64,000 bases of DNA from Simplicillium sp. C3G150-2 (GCA_022702485.1 JAJIYY010000006.1:1116001-1180000); one strand, 5' to 3'. Shown: positions 21,347 to 34,700, numbered from the stretch's first letter. A program made the numbers and translations. Notes: generated by a model not told the origin, from the letters alone.

Positions 21347-22660
21347 TTACTCATCGAAAATGACGGATGTAATTTCGCCAGCAACGTTGGCATATCCAAC
21401 AAAGTTGCCCAGCTTGCCGGTCGCGGGGTCACGCTCGAGTAGAACAACGCGGGCGTCTTTTTGCATGCCAACGGCAACGCGAGTTCCGGCCTTGTTGAGC
21501 GAGAACTGGCGGGGGTAGCGTCCACCAGCGGCGACTTCCTGGACGGGCGTAAGAGATCCGTCGTTGCCAATGGAGAAGTTGATAAGAGAGTCGGAAACAA
21601 TCTGAGCGCCGTTGGAGTCGAAGCTGGGGATGTTGTGGCGGTTGTCGCCGCGGTCAGAGACAATCAAGAACTTGTTGTCGGGCTTTGTGTTTCTGTTAGC
21701 ACGTCTGTCTCAGTAGTCAAATAAGAGCGTCGTTCAAGCTTACCGATACAACAATCTCAGAGGCGTAAGAGTTGGCAGGGATGGGCTTATCCTTGCCGTA
21801 GACGCCAATCTCGAAGAGCTGCTTGAACTGAATGCAAGAGCCATAGGTGACTTCGTAACCGATAATGGTGCTCTTCAATTCGGTAACCAGATACATGAAA
21901 GTCTTTCCGTTCTGCTGAGCAAAGCTGATGTGGCGGGGACCGCTGCCGGGGGTGGCCTTGAGGGGAGTGTGCGCAGTGAGGCGAAGGGTATTGTCGTCGA
22001 AAGTGTACACACGGACGTAGTCAGCACCCAAGTCGGGGATGAGGATGTATTTGCCAGTGGGATCGGTGACAGCCTCGTGAGGGTGAGGGGCGTCTTGTCG
22101 GGCTGGGTCGGCAGGAGGGCTATCCAGCTTGAAAGTTTCCGTCTGGACGGCCTGGATATCAGAGGGGTTGCCGATGTTCCATGAAGAGATGGCAGAGCCA
22201 CCGCTGCGAGCAGGTTATGTCTCTGTTCAAATTGAAGCACAAATAGGGCTTTAACAACTTACTAGTGAGCCATGGTCAGGCCGTTGCCTTCCTTGCCATA
22301 GATAACAGCGCTGACAGGGCCATTGACAGACTTGACAAGGTCAAGTTGGGTCAGGCTGCCGTCTGAGTTGGTTCTCAAAGAGGCGAGCGAACCTTGGCCA
22401 CCGCTAACAGCTTCATCGAGGCAGTACAACACAGCATTGGCGTGGTCCAGAGTGAGCCACGAGGGGCTGGCACCACAGCCCTGGGAAGAGGAAACGGCCT
22501 TCAAAGCGGGCACAGTGCTGCCACCGGCCGCAGCTGTGGTGTTTAGAGTAGTAACGGAGCCGCTGTAGGAAGAGACGTAGAGAAGGTCAGCGACCGCTTG
22601 GTTAGCAGAAGCCAGAAGCACTGGCAACAGGGCGCGAGGCTGCATCATGGATCCACGCAT
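21347..22660 (-). CDS. Secreted lactonase-family beta-propeller protein
   Basis: Three exons, 22660-22263, 22203-21744 and 21682-21347, give 397 residues. The start at 22660 (MRGSMMQPRALLPVLLASAN) gives a short signal peptide ending near AVA|DLLYVSS. Propeller blades typical of the lactonase/6-phosphogluconolactonase-like seven-bladed family are visible: LLYVSSYSGSVTTL, DAPHPHEAVTDPTGKYILIP, SGPRHISF, and across intron 2 SEIVVSPDNKFLIVSDRGDN. The acceptor of intron 2 is AAAG before CCCGAC, which restores that motif exactly. Related fungal enzymes include muconate-lactonizing-enzyme-like and 6-phosphogluconolactonase-like proteins; secretion argues against a pentose-phosphate role. Substrate unknown. 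Confidence 0.88.
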
Positions 22661-23946
22661 GCTTGAAGATGTGGCTTGGTGATGTAAAGGAAGTGAAAGA
22701 ACAATAAAGGTCCAAGTTCGAGATGTAAAATGAAAAGGACAAAGAAAGAGAATGGGACGACCAAGACAAAGTAGCGCGAGGTGGAGAGACAACCTTTATT
22801 ATGATAATCTGGAATTCCACAGTTTGGGGGAAATCTGATGTAACCTCTCTCCAAATCTCCAACGTTACGGCCCGACCTACAATTCTTACAGACACTAATA
22901 AGAAACCCCCCCCACGCAGACTGTCCCGCACCATTCGCAATGCACAATTTCCAGGCCAATCACTGCATCACACCACTCCAGTAGCTGAGAAACCCCCCGA
23001 CCTTGGCCACCAGTGCTGACTTGCCCGTGGCTCTTCAGCGGGTCGCCAGCGACGCGGACGCTCTCATTCCCACCAGTCGGCACTTCCAAGCCCCGGTGAG
23101 ATTTGAGACGCGCTAACTCTCCCCCCAAGTGGCTCCCTGAACAATCTCATCCAGTCACTGTAAGCCACAGGGGCCTAAGACGGGACGAGAGCCAGGCGCT
23201 GGTGCAGTGTTGCACTGTGGGGGAGCGCTAAAATTGAATTATGCCTGAATCTGAGAGCTGCATCGCCAATCAGCTCGACAAACTCATTGCAACATTGGAC
23301 GCAAGATGTTTTGGGTGCCATCTTTGCGTTCTTGACACATCTTCTCTCTGGGCTTGAATAACAACAAAATCAATTTGGTGGCGCTGAGACACTGGCAAAA
23401 TCAATGGACACTTGTCTTGGCTCTTTTTGCCCTACTCACTGGTGCATAAGCATCGCTGAGTACAGTCAAACTTCCTGATCCAATTGGCGCATATTCGGCC
23501 CTGTAAGCTTGACCCTTCAATCTTCCCCCACGGCTACGCCTAAAAGTGCTGGATATCATGCAACTGTACCCCCACATACTCACCGTTGAGACTGCCCAAC
23601 TTTTGTCTTGTCAGTGTTCATCGGATCAATCTCGATGTTAGCCCAATGCCCACGAAACGATGAGATCTGCGGTGATTCCTTCATTGGGTCGTGAGAGACA
23701 CTCTCTCCATGGAACCGTGGATATGACTTTCGTCAAGTTGTATGAAATTCTATTTCGATTGCGATTTGCATTCAAGGTATCATTCCAATTCATTGACTTC
23801 GATAATTCTATACCAGTACCCCATCTAAGCATAGCCAAGTTCTTTACTTCGTCACCCCTTTTTCATAGTACTCCAACCATTGTCATTTTTATACCGTACT
23901 CTTCAAAAACAAAACATTCCCGTGTATAGTGATGTTCGCAAAATAA
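22661..23946. other. Intergenic upstream of lactonase, downstream of CHO2
   Basis: About 1.3 kb. Contains a C-run near 22905 and the presumed lactonase promoter, then the CHO2 3' region. The small frames present show no protein-family features. Confidence 0.5.
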
Positions 23947-26900
23947 CTAAGCCTTCTCCTCCGGGTATCGCTGTGTAATCGGCGTCGTCGTGCCCTTTGA
24001 GGCTGACATGCTGTATGGGGCCTAGGCATTAGGATTAGCTTATTGTTCATGTCGGAAGAAACTCATCATGCTCACCAAAACTTCTTTGGCATTGCATATT
24101 CTCCAAGCAAGCTTGCGCACATTGCCATCAGCAAGCACAACAGCTGGCGCGAATTCGATTCCGAACATCTCTCGAATGGCGTACACTACTCTCTTGGAAT
24201 ACTTGCTGTCGCGTTCGACATGGCTTCCAAAAGATTCGTCGATATCAGTTGGCGCAATGTCTGGATCCCGGTCGAGGCAGTTCTGTACGACAGGGAGAAT
24301 GGCTGACTCGACGGCCGTGGCGTACATTCCCTTGGCGTCGACATCGACATCTTCTTCATCAAATCTTCCGATACGAACCTCGAAGGGTTCCGAGATAGCC
24401 ATGGCATGATGATGCCCATCATGATGATATCTGAACTCAAAGACACCCTGAGTCCACCAGAGCCTGTCACCTTGGAACACCACTTCTCCTTCTACAACAT
24501 TGGCCCCAGCGGCGTCCTCAACAGTGTGCTCGGCCGTCAAAATGCAAGCGTTGAGACTTGGGGTGTCGTAGCTACCAGGATTCGTAGCTGCCCATCTACC
24601 CAAAGATGAAACCTCTGTGCGCTCTCGCGAACGGTTATCTGTTACCATGTACAAACCAATCCAGTCCTTTTTGCTGTGATTGGCAGGGGCTCTCCATTTG
24701 ACACGCAGAGGTGCGCCGTATTCGTAGGTCTTCGTCTTCACAGTCTTGGGGAAACGGCCGGTGATGCTCTCCTTGCCTGTAGCTGGCTCATGGGCAGAAG
24801 CATGGGTGGCTACTGTTCCAATGACATCCAGAGAATACAATTTGGGATCCAGACCTTGTAGATCGGGAGCGATACGCGTGATTGTTAGACGTGCAGGAGC
24901 AATGTTGAAGAGTGCAGAGGTATCTCGGACGATGGTCTTGACGCCTGACGCAAATTTGGGTCGAGCAGTGTCGATGAAATCTTCCACAAAGTGCGTTGTG
25001 TCATCGAGAACCCTATCAACACTCTCTTGCAAGGTTTTGACGGGTGGTGGCAGAGAGCGCTTGATGAACTTCGTGAGACCAGCTTCCTCGCGGAGACCTC
25101 TACCGTAAATCTTCTGCATGTGAGGGCGCTCAATGTATGCCAGGAAATAAATCGTCAACAGCTGGGTGATGAGAGCCATGGCGAAGATAGACCTGCTCCA
25201 CGTAATAAGAGCCGCGCCCCATACGCCAGCAGTGCCGAATATCTTTTCGGGGTTGTTGACAAAACGATAGATGGAGGTGTAGGTGAGCTTAGCTTGGTGA
25301 TCAAAGAAAAAGTCGCCGCAGAACCAACCGAATTCGCCGAGGGACTCATACACGCTGAAGGCGGTCCAAAGCTGCAAGGCAATGAGGGAGGCACCGAAAA
25401 CATGTTTCAACAGAACCAAGCCATAGCCCCAATCCGCTGGTACGGAGTAAAGCTTCCAGCAAGCGGCGATGAATGAGGCATTGCACATGATCATGCTGAT
25501 ATGGTACATGCCCTTCCATTGTCTCCATGCTTCGCCTGCAGTCTCTCCAAATTTGAGGAAGTGTCTCGTCCACATTTTGGTTTTAGATTGCTTATCAAGA
25601 ATGAGACCGAGACCAAGAAGATACCAGACACGCCATGCAACGGCATGGATAACAAACAGGGCCTGCCAGAATGGAGTTTGCGGTGTTGCCAAAGTGAGCA
25701 CCGCAAGGTACGCTGGTAAAACCACAACAACACAATCAGGCACGCGGAAGAGATCCATGTTACTGAAGCCAACCAGATTATGAACAGTGGCAGGGGAGTC
25801 CTTGGCCGCCGATGCTACCGTGGGTTTCTCAACATACGAACCGTCAGCGTTTAGCTCTGGCATCAGCGCAGGGTCACTGCGGCGGCGAGCAAGCTCCTTC
25901 TTTCGTGGCGGAGGCGGGTTGTACGTCTTGTCGATGTGGGGATTCTCAACTATCACCAGGAACGCAAACTGAGCCAGGTGGGCAGCGATGGAAATGAACA
26001 GGACCTCGTAGCTAGCAGCCATCATGGAAATACCGTAGTAGCCAGCGTAGCCAATGGAATACATGGGATGAGGAGCCATTTCGAAGACACCATCGAAAGT
26101 CAGGTCTTGGTCAATGAGATAGAAGAAGTCACCCCAGTACCAAGCGAAGTCTTTCACGACACGATGAGCATCAAGCTTGACCCAGAGATTGAAACCAATG
26201 AGCATGATACCGGCAGCCCAACGACCCAAGCCCACTAGAGAATGCTCACCATGAGGTGTATGTCCACAGACGATGGCAAAGAGGCAGTAGGACACAAAGT
26301 CGCACATCAAGATGAGATCGACAACTCGTCGGAATACCAACCACGTGTTATATTCGACAGGGGCGCTTTCAAACTTGTAGTCCTCTGGTATTTTTGCCTC
26401 GAGTTCTCGTTTCAGAAGGTTGTAGAGCCATGGCCGGGGGTTGTTGCCTTTCTTGGGGTCCTCAAAGAGTTTCCATCGAACAGCCCAGTGAACAAGTCGC
26501 GTATAGTTGGATTGGATGTGCAACAACACGCCAATTCCGACATTGTAGCATGCTCTCCAGAAGAGGAAGATCAAAGCAAAGACGGGGCGCTTCCAATCGG
26601 AGGGAAGAAAATAAGCAGCCGCAATATGCAAAGCCAGAATGAGCAGGACAATGGCGTCTGAGAGATTCTTAGGTTGGCGAGGATCCAGAAGCTGTGATAC
26701 CATATCATGTGTCGTGGGCACAATGAATACTACCAACCATTAGCTAACAGCCACCTAGTGCCATGACTGGTCAACAGCAGCCAAACTACTTACCTGTGCC
26801 GTCCGGTGTGCGACCATACGTTTTGGCCGGCTTCGCATTCACATGCTCCGAGCCACTCAGCGACTCAGGAACATGGGCAGCAGTTGAAGGAGCAGCATCC

Positions 26901-26989
26901 AGAGGGTCCGAAGCTGTTCTTTCACCAGCAGAAGGACGCTGGCGGTTGCGCAGCTCGTTCTGCTGTGGAATGTCCGTTGCAGTAGCCAT
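23947..26989 (-). CDS. CHO2: Phosphatidylethanolamine N-methyltransferase Cho2
   Basis: Three exons, 26989-26794, 26729-24076 and 24021-23947, give 974 residues, the usual length for fungal Cho2. The first join creates the well-conserved TPDGTVFIVPTTHDMVSQLL; the last 25-codon exon adds APYSMSASKGTTTP, the family's conserved tail, after intron donor GTGAGC at 24075. Multiple membrane spans and two PEMT domains are seen, including PHPMYSIGYAGYYGISMMA and the second block NPEKIFGTAGVWGAALITWS. Cho2 makes the first methylation of phosphatidylethanolamine with S-adenosylmethionine in the ER, committing it to phosphatidylcholine. The downstream Opi3-type enzyme is not in this window. In yeast transcription follows inositol/choline control; nothing in this promoter shows that clearly. 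Confidence 0.96.
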
Positions 26990-28151
26990 TGTAGCTCCCT
27001 TCTTGGTGTTGAACGAGGGAAAAGCCAATTGCAACAGAAGCCCGTAGAAATTGATTGAGACGGCAAGGATATTAAGGAAAAAGCTGTGCGTGGTATTGGG
27101 TGGCTTTAACCGGGGCTCTCCATGGGGTATCTTCCAATGGCCGTTTGGTGTCGAATTCGAGCGGACCTGTCGCAGTAGCTGTATCCCCAACGTCACGGCT
27201 CCGCTGTAGTGCAGCGTTAGGGTGATTTGGTCGGCTCAACGCGTCGAGCAATCTCGGTAAAGCGAGACTGCGGCTGATGCGATCGCAGCCAGGCTGACGG
27301 GCCTTGAATAGGGGAGCAGCAGCGTACGAGTGAGAAAGAACGGGACGAAGCAAGGGTTTGACCGTGTTGAACTGCGTTTAGGTGTATCAACAATACAACT
27401 TGTTTTCGGATGATGACTGGTCGAGAGAGCGTGAAGGAAGAGGGGAGAAATGATGTGAGTGGATGCTGGGTACGCTAATGTAAAGGCTATCGGCGGTACG
27501 TGGTGCTCTGCTACAGGGAGTCTCAGTGGGCTTCAGTGGGCTCTCGTCTGAAACTGATTGGACAGTGGCCAAACAACACACCTGCCGTCGCTGGAGGCCC
27601 ACAAATACAGCCTCTCCAGTGGATGGTCAAGTGTCCATTTGGCTGCTAGCTCCAACACCCACCGCGAAATAACTTGTGTGCAATACAACCCGGCGGGAGT
27701 TAGGACACGCCAGAAGCCCCCCAACGAAACAGAAAATCTCCTCAGCTAATCAGTTCTCAGGATACGGACCCGTTCCAGTGGATTCTGCAAGCCCCGGATC
27801 CCTGTCGTCAATTTGTTTCTTCGCCCTGGAAGACACGCCAGTGAACCCTTCAGTTCCAGGGCAAACCTTCGGCTAAGGGAGCGGACGACAAGCAGCCCTC
27901 GAGGGACAATACCCGTCCACCAGAGACAGTTGTCGTTACGTACAGATTGCGCAATGTTCCAGACCAGACATGTGAAAGCCAACCAATTTCTTGTAATGTT
28001 TTGTTGTCTATTCTCAAGAGCACTCTACTTTTTAAATTGCCATCAAACCTCCCCTCCCCAAAATGCATCACTCCCAAATCATAATTGACAAAATAGAGAC
28101 ATTTTCCCATTACCCTATCATCATAAAAACCGGCAGACGAATTGCTCTGCT
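26990..28151. other. Intergenic upstream of CHO2
   Basis: About 1.16 kb holding the CHO2 promoter and long 5' region and the eIF3g 3' UTR. Several short upstream frames occur but none shows conserved protein features. Confidence 0.5.
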
Positions 28152-29165
28152 TTACTGGGCCTTCTTGGCAAATTCTACTCTCAAAATAAGATGCTTGAAA
28201 CCAAATCCATCCATCTTGCTGCACGCCTTGACGGCGTCGCCCCGATCCGCAAAGCTGATGAAAGCGAATCCCTTGGCCATACCAGTTTCTCTGTCCTTGG
28301 CAAGGAATACTCTTGTGACACGTCCAAAGCGCTCGAACATGTCGCGAAGCTCGCCCTCCTCTGCCATTTCCGAGACCTGGAATAGTGAGTTAGTGATGGT
28401 TCGTGCTGTACGCAAGGTAGCGTGGGTTTACGTACGTTGGTAACACGCAGAGTGGCAAAGTCGTCTCTCTCTCCGAATTTTGATCCTCCCATACGTTCTC
28501 CAGCGCCGCCAGCGCCAGCGCGGAGGGCAGGCGGTACGTAGGAACCCTTCTTGACAGCACCTCCGGCTCCTGCGGGTGAAGGTTCGTCTCCCATTCCCGC
28601 GGCCACATCGGCAGCACCGTTCTCGCCGATGGGAGCCATGGTATCCTTGTAAGGACATCTGGCTGTGAAATGTTCGCCGTTACAAATACGACACTTGACC
28701 TTCTTGTCCTTGAGCTTGTCTTTCATGGCTTGGGCGTTGGGATCCTGGCTCTCGTCCTTGGCATCCTTGCGCCAGTTCACGCTGGGTCGGAAAATGATGT
28801 TCTCTCCAACAGATGTCGTATCAGCGGCAGGGCCATCGCCGTCCTTGGCGCTAGAACCGAACTTTGACCACTTCTTTCGTTCGGCGACGCGGGGGTTCAC
28901 CGTCTCCTTGTGTGTGATGTATCGGATTCGACGGGTAGTCTTGACTTTCTGGTTGTTCTCATTGTAACGGAATGTAATGACAGTCTTTGTTCCATCCTTG
29001 TTCGAAATCGTCTGAGGGGGAGGGAGGTCAGTGCTGGTCTCCTCGATGTCGTCGTCGTCGGCCCAATCGTGTCTTTTCATGGTGGGGTCAGTCATCGCAA
29101 CAGAGGTAAAATTTGTAGCAGCAGCGACCAACTCACTTGGACTTTACAGGTGCGGCGGTAGCCAT
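28152..29165 (-). CDS. TIF35: Translation initiation factor eIF3 subunit G
   Basis: Three exons, 29165-29137, 29072-28436 and 28376-28152, give 296 residues. The tiny first exon encodes MATAAPVKSK, joined to HDWADDDDIEE. The N-terminal half matches eIF3g (TRRIRYITHKETVNPRVAER, KWSKFG). A CCHC zinc knuckle lies at Cys137, Cys140, His144 and Cys149. A C-terminal RRM (about 216-293) has RNP2 LRVTNVSEM, split by intron 2, and RNP1 KGFAFISF. eIF3g sits near the 40S mRNA entry side with eIF3i and promotes scanning and reinitiation. It is divergently arranged with the CYSTM gene. Identity is firm. Confidence 0.95.
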
Positions 29166-29976
29166 GATTGCGATAACTGCTTCTTGAATCAGATCAAGAT
29201 TCTGGTTATGCTGTGTTTGTAGTTGGCGCGAGTGTGTTTGTCTGGTTATGCTTCAAGCTTTCGTCGTGGGGTTTCGCTCAGTCACAGAAATTAATCGGTT
29301 TTTCGTGGTGCGATAGCCACAGTGGGTCGAAGATTCTAGCCACAAATGTGGCGGTTACACGTGACTCGCCCTCATACAATATATATTAATTTTCCAAACA
29401 CTCTTTAAGAATTAAATATTTTAAATAAACATGTGATTTATATATGCTTGGTATCATGTCATTGAATATTTATTTGATCAGTTTGGGTATACGTTGTCGC
29501 GAGGTGTATCGCTGGTCGCTGGGGTCAAGCTTGTGATTGCTGTGGCGGAGCGTGGCGTGCGGAACATTGATTTTGAAGTGAAGCAAGTGAAAGGAAGTTA
29601 TTTGTCGCATTTGTCGCATCTGTTCTATTTTACTATATTCAAGCTAAAGGAGCTTGAAATTATAGAACAACTTTTCAAGACGAATGTCGAATATTGTTTT
29701 ATCGCTGGAAGAAGCTGTGTCGGTCTATCACAGCCATCTACGGCGGTTGCGGGTGTAATGAAAGCCAAGCGTGGCGCAGCGCAACGTATTGGGTGGCCAT
29801 TGCAGGGCAATCGTAATCACCTGCAACGTCACGGTTTCATGACCGACGGAACTTTCCCTTCTTCTACAAAATCTCGTCTTCTCGAATCCCTACAGCACTT
29901 GACTCTACCAGTTGCAGTGTATCGCCTGCTCGAAACATCCTCCAACTGATCGCGCACACCGCACATTTGCATCATT
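29166..29976. other. Divergent promoter eIF3g / CYSTM
   Basis: Shared upstream region. An A/T-rich segment lies at about 29375-29485. The short plus-strand frame in the right half is probably 5' UTR of the CYSTM gene. No further gene recognised. Confidence 0.5.
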
Positions 29977-30420
29977 ATGTCAAAGCCAAATGACGAACCT
30001 CCCCCATACGCGGCTGGAGAGCCACCACACCCGCCAAAGCCGACTTTCGGTGGCTCGCCATCGCCATACGATCAGAGTACTCGATATGGCCCTCCAGGCG
30101 CATATGGCCAGCAGTTTCAGAACCAGCCTCCGCCTCAGCAGAACTTGTACCAACCCGGTCCCCAAATGGGATACTACAACCAACAACAACCACACCCTGG
30201 GTCTGGGCCGTTCCCGGGCGGACAAGGACCATATCCTCCCCAGGGCCACTACGGCCCTCCCACACAATACGGCCCACCAGGCCAATACCCTCCTCAGGGA
30301 CAATATGGACAATACCCCCAGCAAGGTTACTATCAAGAACGAGAGTCTAGGGCGCCAGGCATTATGGGCGGCTTGCTGGCTGGTCTAGCGTGCTGTTGCT
30401 GCTTGGACTTTATGTTTTAG
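29977..30420 (+). CDS. CYSTM (cysteine-rich transmembrane module) protein
   Basis: A 147-residue single-exon protein. Residues 1-120 are extremely rich in Pro, Gln, Gly and Tyr, with irregular repeats such as QYGPPGQYPPQGQYGQYPQQ, and begin with EPPPYAAGEPP. The C-terminal end, MGGLLAGLACCCCLDFMF, is the CYSTM module: a short membrane helix with four adjacent cysteines and an acidic/aromatic tail. CYSTM proteins of yeast and plants are tail-anchored plasma-membrane proteins tied to stress and metal tolerance and are often palmitoylated. The low-complexity part is prion-like in composition. Partner proteins cannot be inferred. Start chosen as the only ATG before the repeat region. Confidence 0.85.
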   Translation: MSKPNDEPPPYAAGEPPHPPKPTFGGSPSPYDQSTRYGPPGAYGQQFQNQPPPQQNLYQPGPQMGYYNQQQPHPGSGPFPGGQGPYPPQGHYGPPTQYGPPGQYPPQGQYGQYPQQGYYQERESRAPGIMGGLLAGLACCCCLDFMF

Positions 30421-31700
30421 GTGCTTCAGGCTTCACTAGTCGCTGGTCGACTTGGAAGGTTAATACGCATGGCCAAGGCAGAACTCTGTGCGGTTGCACG
30501 GCCGCTTATACTATTGAAGTCATGGCCATGGCAATGCAATATAAGAGGATTCTGGGTAAAATTTTCAACGGCGTTCGGCTGAGGAGGCAGTTTGATTTCT
30601 TTTTAAGGAACCTTTGCGGTCCTTGTATTGAGGGTTTGACGTTTTTTTTTTCTGTAGAAATATTCGCAATAGAATTCATGTTCAGACTATTTACCCTGGG
30701 CCATATGCGTGTACTCGATGAAAGACGCAGGGTACAAGACGCGCGACAATGTGAAAATGAACTGTCGGCTCTTTTGAATGACCTATTGTGCCCAGAAACT
30801 TCCTTCGACTGAGTTCACTTTCCCACCGAATTGTTAACAACAGTGCGTCATTGATACCCCTTCAAGAAACTTAGTAAGACGACGATGCGCGCAAATTGGA
30901 CGAACATCGAAGTAAGTGGTTTATGCGCAACTCCATACTCAAACCTGCTGCTACAAACAGCCTAATTTTGATTAAATGCTGAAAGTGGCTGCATTCATGA
31001 CCTCTGCTTTCAAAAGATCATCCAGGGAGCAACTCTCATGGCCCTGATTTTGCATTTGTGGCGCTTTGTGACTTTTAAGTTCTCAACCCCCTCGTAGGTG
31101 CGGTGCTGTACTGTACTGTGCATGGGTGGCAGAGGTGCATCTCTGGAGGCAGCCTGTAAAATCACATTCCGCCCCTAAATGCTGGCACCGTTGCTGCATG
31201 GTGGCGCCATGCAAGTATTTCTGGGCCTAATCAGGGCCCGGTGGATAATATTGGGTATGTCCTGGTGGGGGCCACTGGCCATCTACTGGTATCTCAAGCC
31301 CAGTAAATTGGCGTTAATCCATGTCAGTGATGTCACCGCCAATCCCTTTAGCGCTTGCACTGGATCCGTGAAACTCCCGCACAGAAAAGTCGTGACGCGG
31401 GTGGCAGACCATCACTGCATATTTGCTGTGCCACCGTTTCTCTCTCCCTCAACATCGTTCATTTTTGAGTTTCTTTGTTTCTTTGTTTGCTTCTAGACTT
31501 TCTCCTCCTGTTCATTTTTTAATTGTTCTTTTCCCTTTCCTTTTTAATTTTTGTTTGTTTTGCTTTACAGTACTCTACCGACAGGGGGATCGAACCATTC
31601 TTCACCTTGGTGTATCCACGCATATCAACAACCCCTTTAGGGGCATTCGACACGACGTCTTTCGCACCACCACGCTCGATTCCTAGGGATACGACACAAG
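30421..31700. other. Intergenic between CYSTM and CSC1-type channel
   Basis: About 1.3 kb. The right part (31440-31575) is very T/C-rich and ends in a plausible intron acceptor (GCTTTACAG near 31570), so a 5' UTR intron of the channel gene is possible. No coding gene recognised. Confidence 0.5.
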
Positions 31701-34700
31701 ATGATGAGAGCAGCTCATGTTGGCCGCCGGCCGTTGCTCCAAATGCTACTCATTTTGGTGGCAACGAGCTCAACCATAGTCTCTGCCTCGCTAGCAAATC
31801 AATTTGACGAAGACTATCAAGCTTCCACACTAAACACTTTGCTTCCTCGACAAAAGAAGGATCCTAAGCCAGCAAAGGATGCTGAGGCCAAAAGTGGACA
31901 AGGAATTGTCAGTTTCCTTACTTCAGTGGGAGTTGCTGTGGCCATTTTTGCTGTTCAAATATTTGTCTTCAGTCTTATTCGCAACAAATTGGCCCGAATC
32001 TTGTAAGCTTTTCTGCCCTGCTACTATTGAGAATATTCTAACTCGGTGATTTCTTTTTTTTGTAGCAAACCGAAAACGTATCTAGTACCCGAACGAGAAC
32101 GTACAGAGCCACCACCCCGAAACTTCTTCGCTATGCTTCGAACTGTTGTCGGGTTTAAAGACAGAGAGATCATCAAGAAGTGCGGACTTGATGCTTATTT
32201 CTTCTTGCGATATCTCAAAACGCTTCTCATCATTTTTGTGCCCATCTGTGGAGTGCTCATGCCGACCCTGATACCTATCAACTATGTCGGAGGCATTGGC
32301 AAGGATATCAACGGCTCAGGCAACTCAACACAGAACGCTCCGGAAAAACGAGCGACGGGTGATGATTCGAAGGAAACGAACTCCACGGTTACTGGACTGG
32401 ATACGCTAGCATGGGGTAACGTCAGCCCTCACCATACCGATCGCTATGCAGCTCATTTAGTGATGGCTATCCTGGTTGTCATTTGGGTCTGCGCCGTGTT
32501 CTTCTTTGAACTCAAAGCATACATCAAAGTGAGACAGGACTATCTTACCAGTGCCGAACACCGGTTGCGTGCCTCGGCTACAACTGTCCTTGTTAGCAGC
32601 ATACCGGAGAAATGGCTTAGCGAGGAAGCGTTGAACGGCTTGTTTGATGTGTTCCCTGGCGGCGTAAGAAACATCTGGCTCAATCGCGATTTGACGAAGC
32701 TACTAGACAAAGTGAACGAGCGAGACAATGTTCATTCGATGCTGGAAAACGCCGAAACCGAGCTTATCAAGGCGGCTAAAAAGGCGCAGCTCAAACAGAA
32801 GAAATCTCAAGACAAGAAGCAACACAAGTCGTTGAACCGTAAAGAAAGGGCGCTTTTCAACGCCGAAGAAGATGCAAAGGCTAAAACTCTCGCTCAATCT
32901 GGAGAGGGTAAAGAGGCCGGAGAAGATGAGGTACCCCACACTGTTGCTGATGGGATAGCCGAATCGCAGATGGACATGCATGAAAGATCTCCGAAGAAGG
33001 AGCGAAATGGACTGCATATCCCCAACCTCCACTTGCCTGCTCAGGGCATCAAGAACATAACGGGCAAGGCTGGCAAGGGGGTGGATGAGACGCTAGGAAC
33101 CACTAATGGCTTCAACGTCATTGCCGACTCCGATGCTTCAGCTTCACGAAAAGACAAGGAACCATCTTCACCGATTGACTCTCAGCTTCATCAATCAGAA
33201 CATGCCGTATCTCGGGCCGAATCCGTTGAATCAACCACATCAACCAGCGCTATCAGGAAAGAGTCCCAAGGTGGTGTTGCTGGAAACACCGTCCGCAAAT
33301 TAGAAAAGGAGGAAGATATGTATAGCCATGTAGACCCAAAATTTTGGGAGTTTTGGAAACCCCCCGCTGGCGGATACGCCTCTCCGGTCCCACAAGGCTT
33401 CGAAGCCGACGACTACTTGGCCGCTCGTGCAGATAAAGAAGAAAAAACAACGTGGCAGACGATTAAGGGTTTCATTCCATTCATGGGAGATGATGAGGAG
33501 CCGTTTGACTATATCCCAGCCTACACCGAGGACGCCAGTAAAAGCGCGGAAGCAGACGATGGCATCGTTTGGAAGAAGTATCTTAAGAAGAAACATCGTC
33601 CAACCCACCATCTGCCTCTTTTTGGGGTGAATTGGCTGTTTGGTGTTCCTTGGATTACGAAAAAGGTCGACACTATCTACTGGTGCCGCCAAGAACTCGC
33701 CAGGCTCAACTTGGAAATTGAGGAAGACCAAAAACATCCAGATCGATACACACTTCTGAATTCTGCATTTGTGCAATTCAACCATCAGATTGCTGCACAC
33801 ATGGCATGCCAGAGCGTAGTCCACCATATCCCACGCCAAATGGCTCCACGCATGAGCGAAATTGCCCCGCGAGATGTCATCTGGGACAATATGGCTACAA
33901 CGTGGTGGCAAGAGGCTCTCAGAACGGCAATTGTCGTGACTATTGTGTGTGCGATGATTGTCCTGTGGGCTATTCCTGTCTCGCTGGCAACCGCACTCTT
34001 TCAAGTGGACCAGATAGTCCAGGATGCATCGTGGTTGGCCTGGCTTCGCAAGAATGAAGACGTTGAAAAGCTTGTGAAGGCTATAGCTGGTGTCCTTCCT
34101 GCTGCCATTACTGGAGTCCTTCTTGCACTGGTCCCGCTCATTCTTGTCTTTCTTGGCGGTCTTAGGGGAGTCAAAACAGGATCAAGCAGAAACGAGTTTG
34201 TCCAGAAATACTACTTTGTGTTTTTGTTCGTGCAGCTATTTCTGGTCGTCGCTATCGTGTCCTTCTTCACTGCATCTATCGACAAGTTTATCTCGTCTTT
34301 ACAGGAGCTGGAAAGCATTCAAAATGTGTTGCAGTTGCTGGCCAGGAATTTACCGAAGGCCGCCAATTACTTTTTCTCCTACATGATTCTACAAGCTCTC
34401 ACTACGAGCTCAGGTACCCTCTTGCAGATCGGCGCTCTCTTCATGTGGTTCATCATGGGACCTATGTTCGATAGCACTGCACGAAACAAATGGCAGCGAA
34501 ACACGAACCTCAACAATGTCCGCTGGGGCTCATTTTTCCCTGTCTATACAAACTTCGCCTGCATCGCCTTGATTTACTGCGTTATTGCACCCCTTATCAC
34601 CATTTTTGCAGTGATCACTTTTGGACTGCTCTGGGTTGCTCAGAAATATGCGATGGTGTACATCTATCGTTTCGAAACAGACACTGGCGGTGTATTGTAT

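Noticed and set aside
29494..29949. 151-codon plus-strand frame upstream of the CYSTM gene
   Set aside because: No domain; position and composition fit a long 5' UTR/promoter.
31575..31610. TTCGATCC-like T-arm on the minus strand, possible tRNA
   Set aside because: The T stem does not pair and no anticodon arm or acceptor stem can be built around it.
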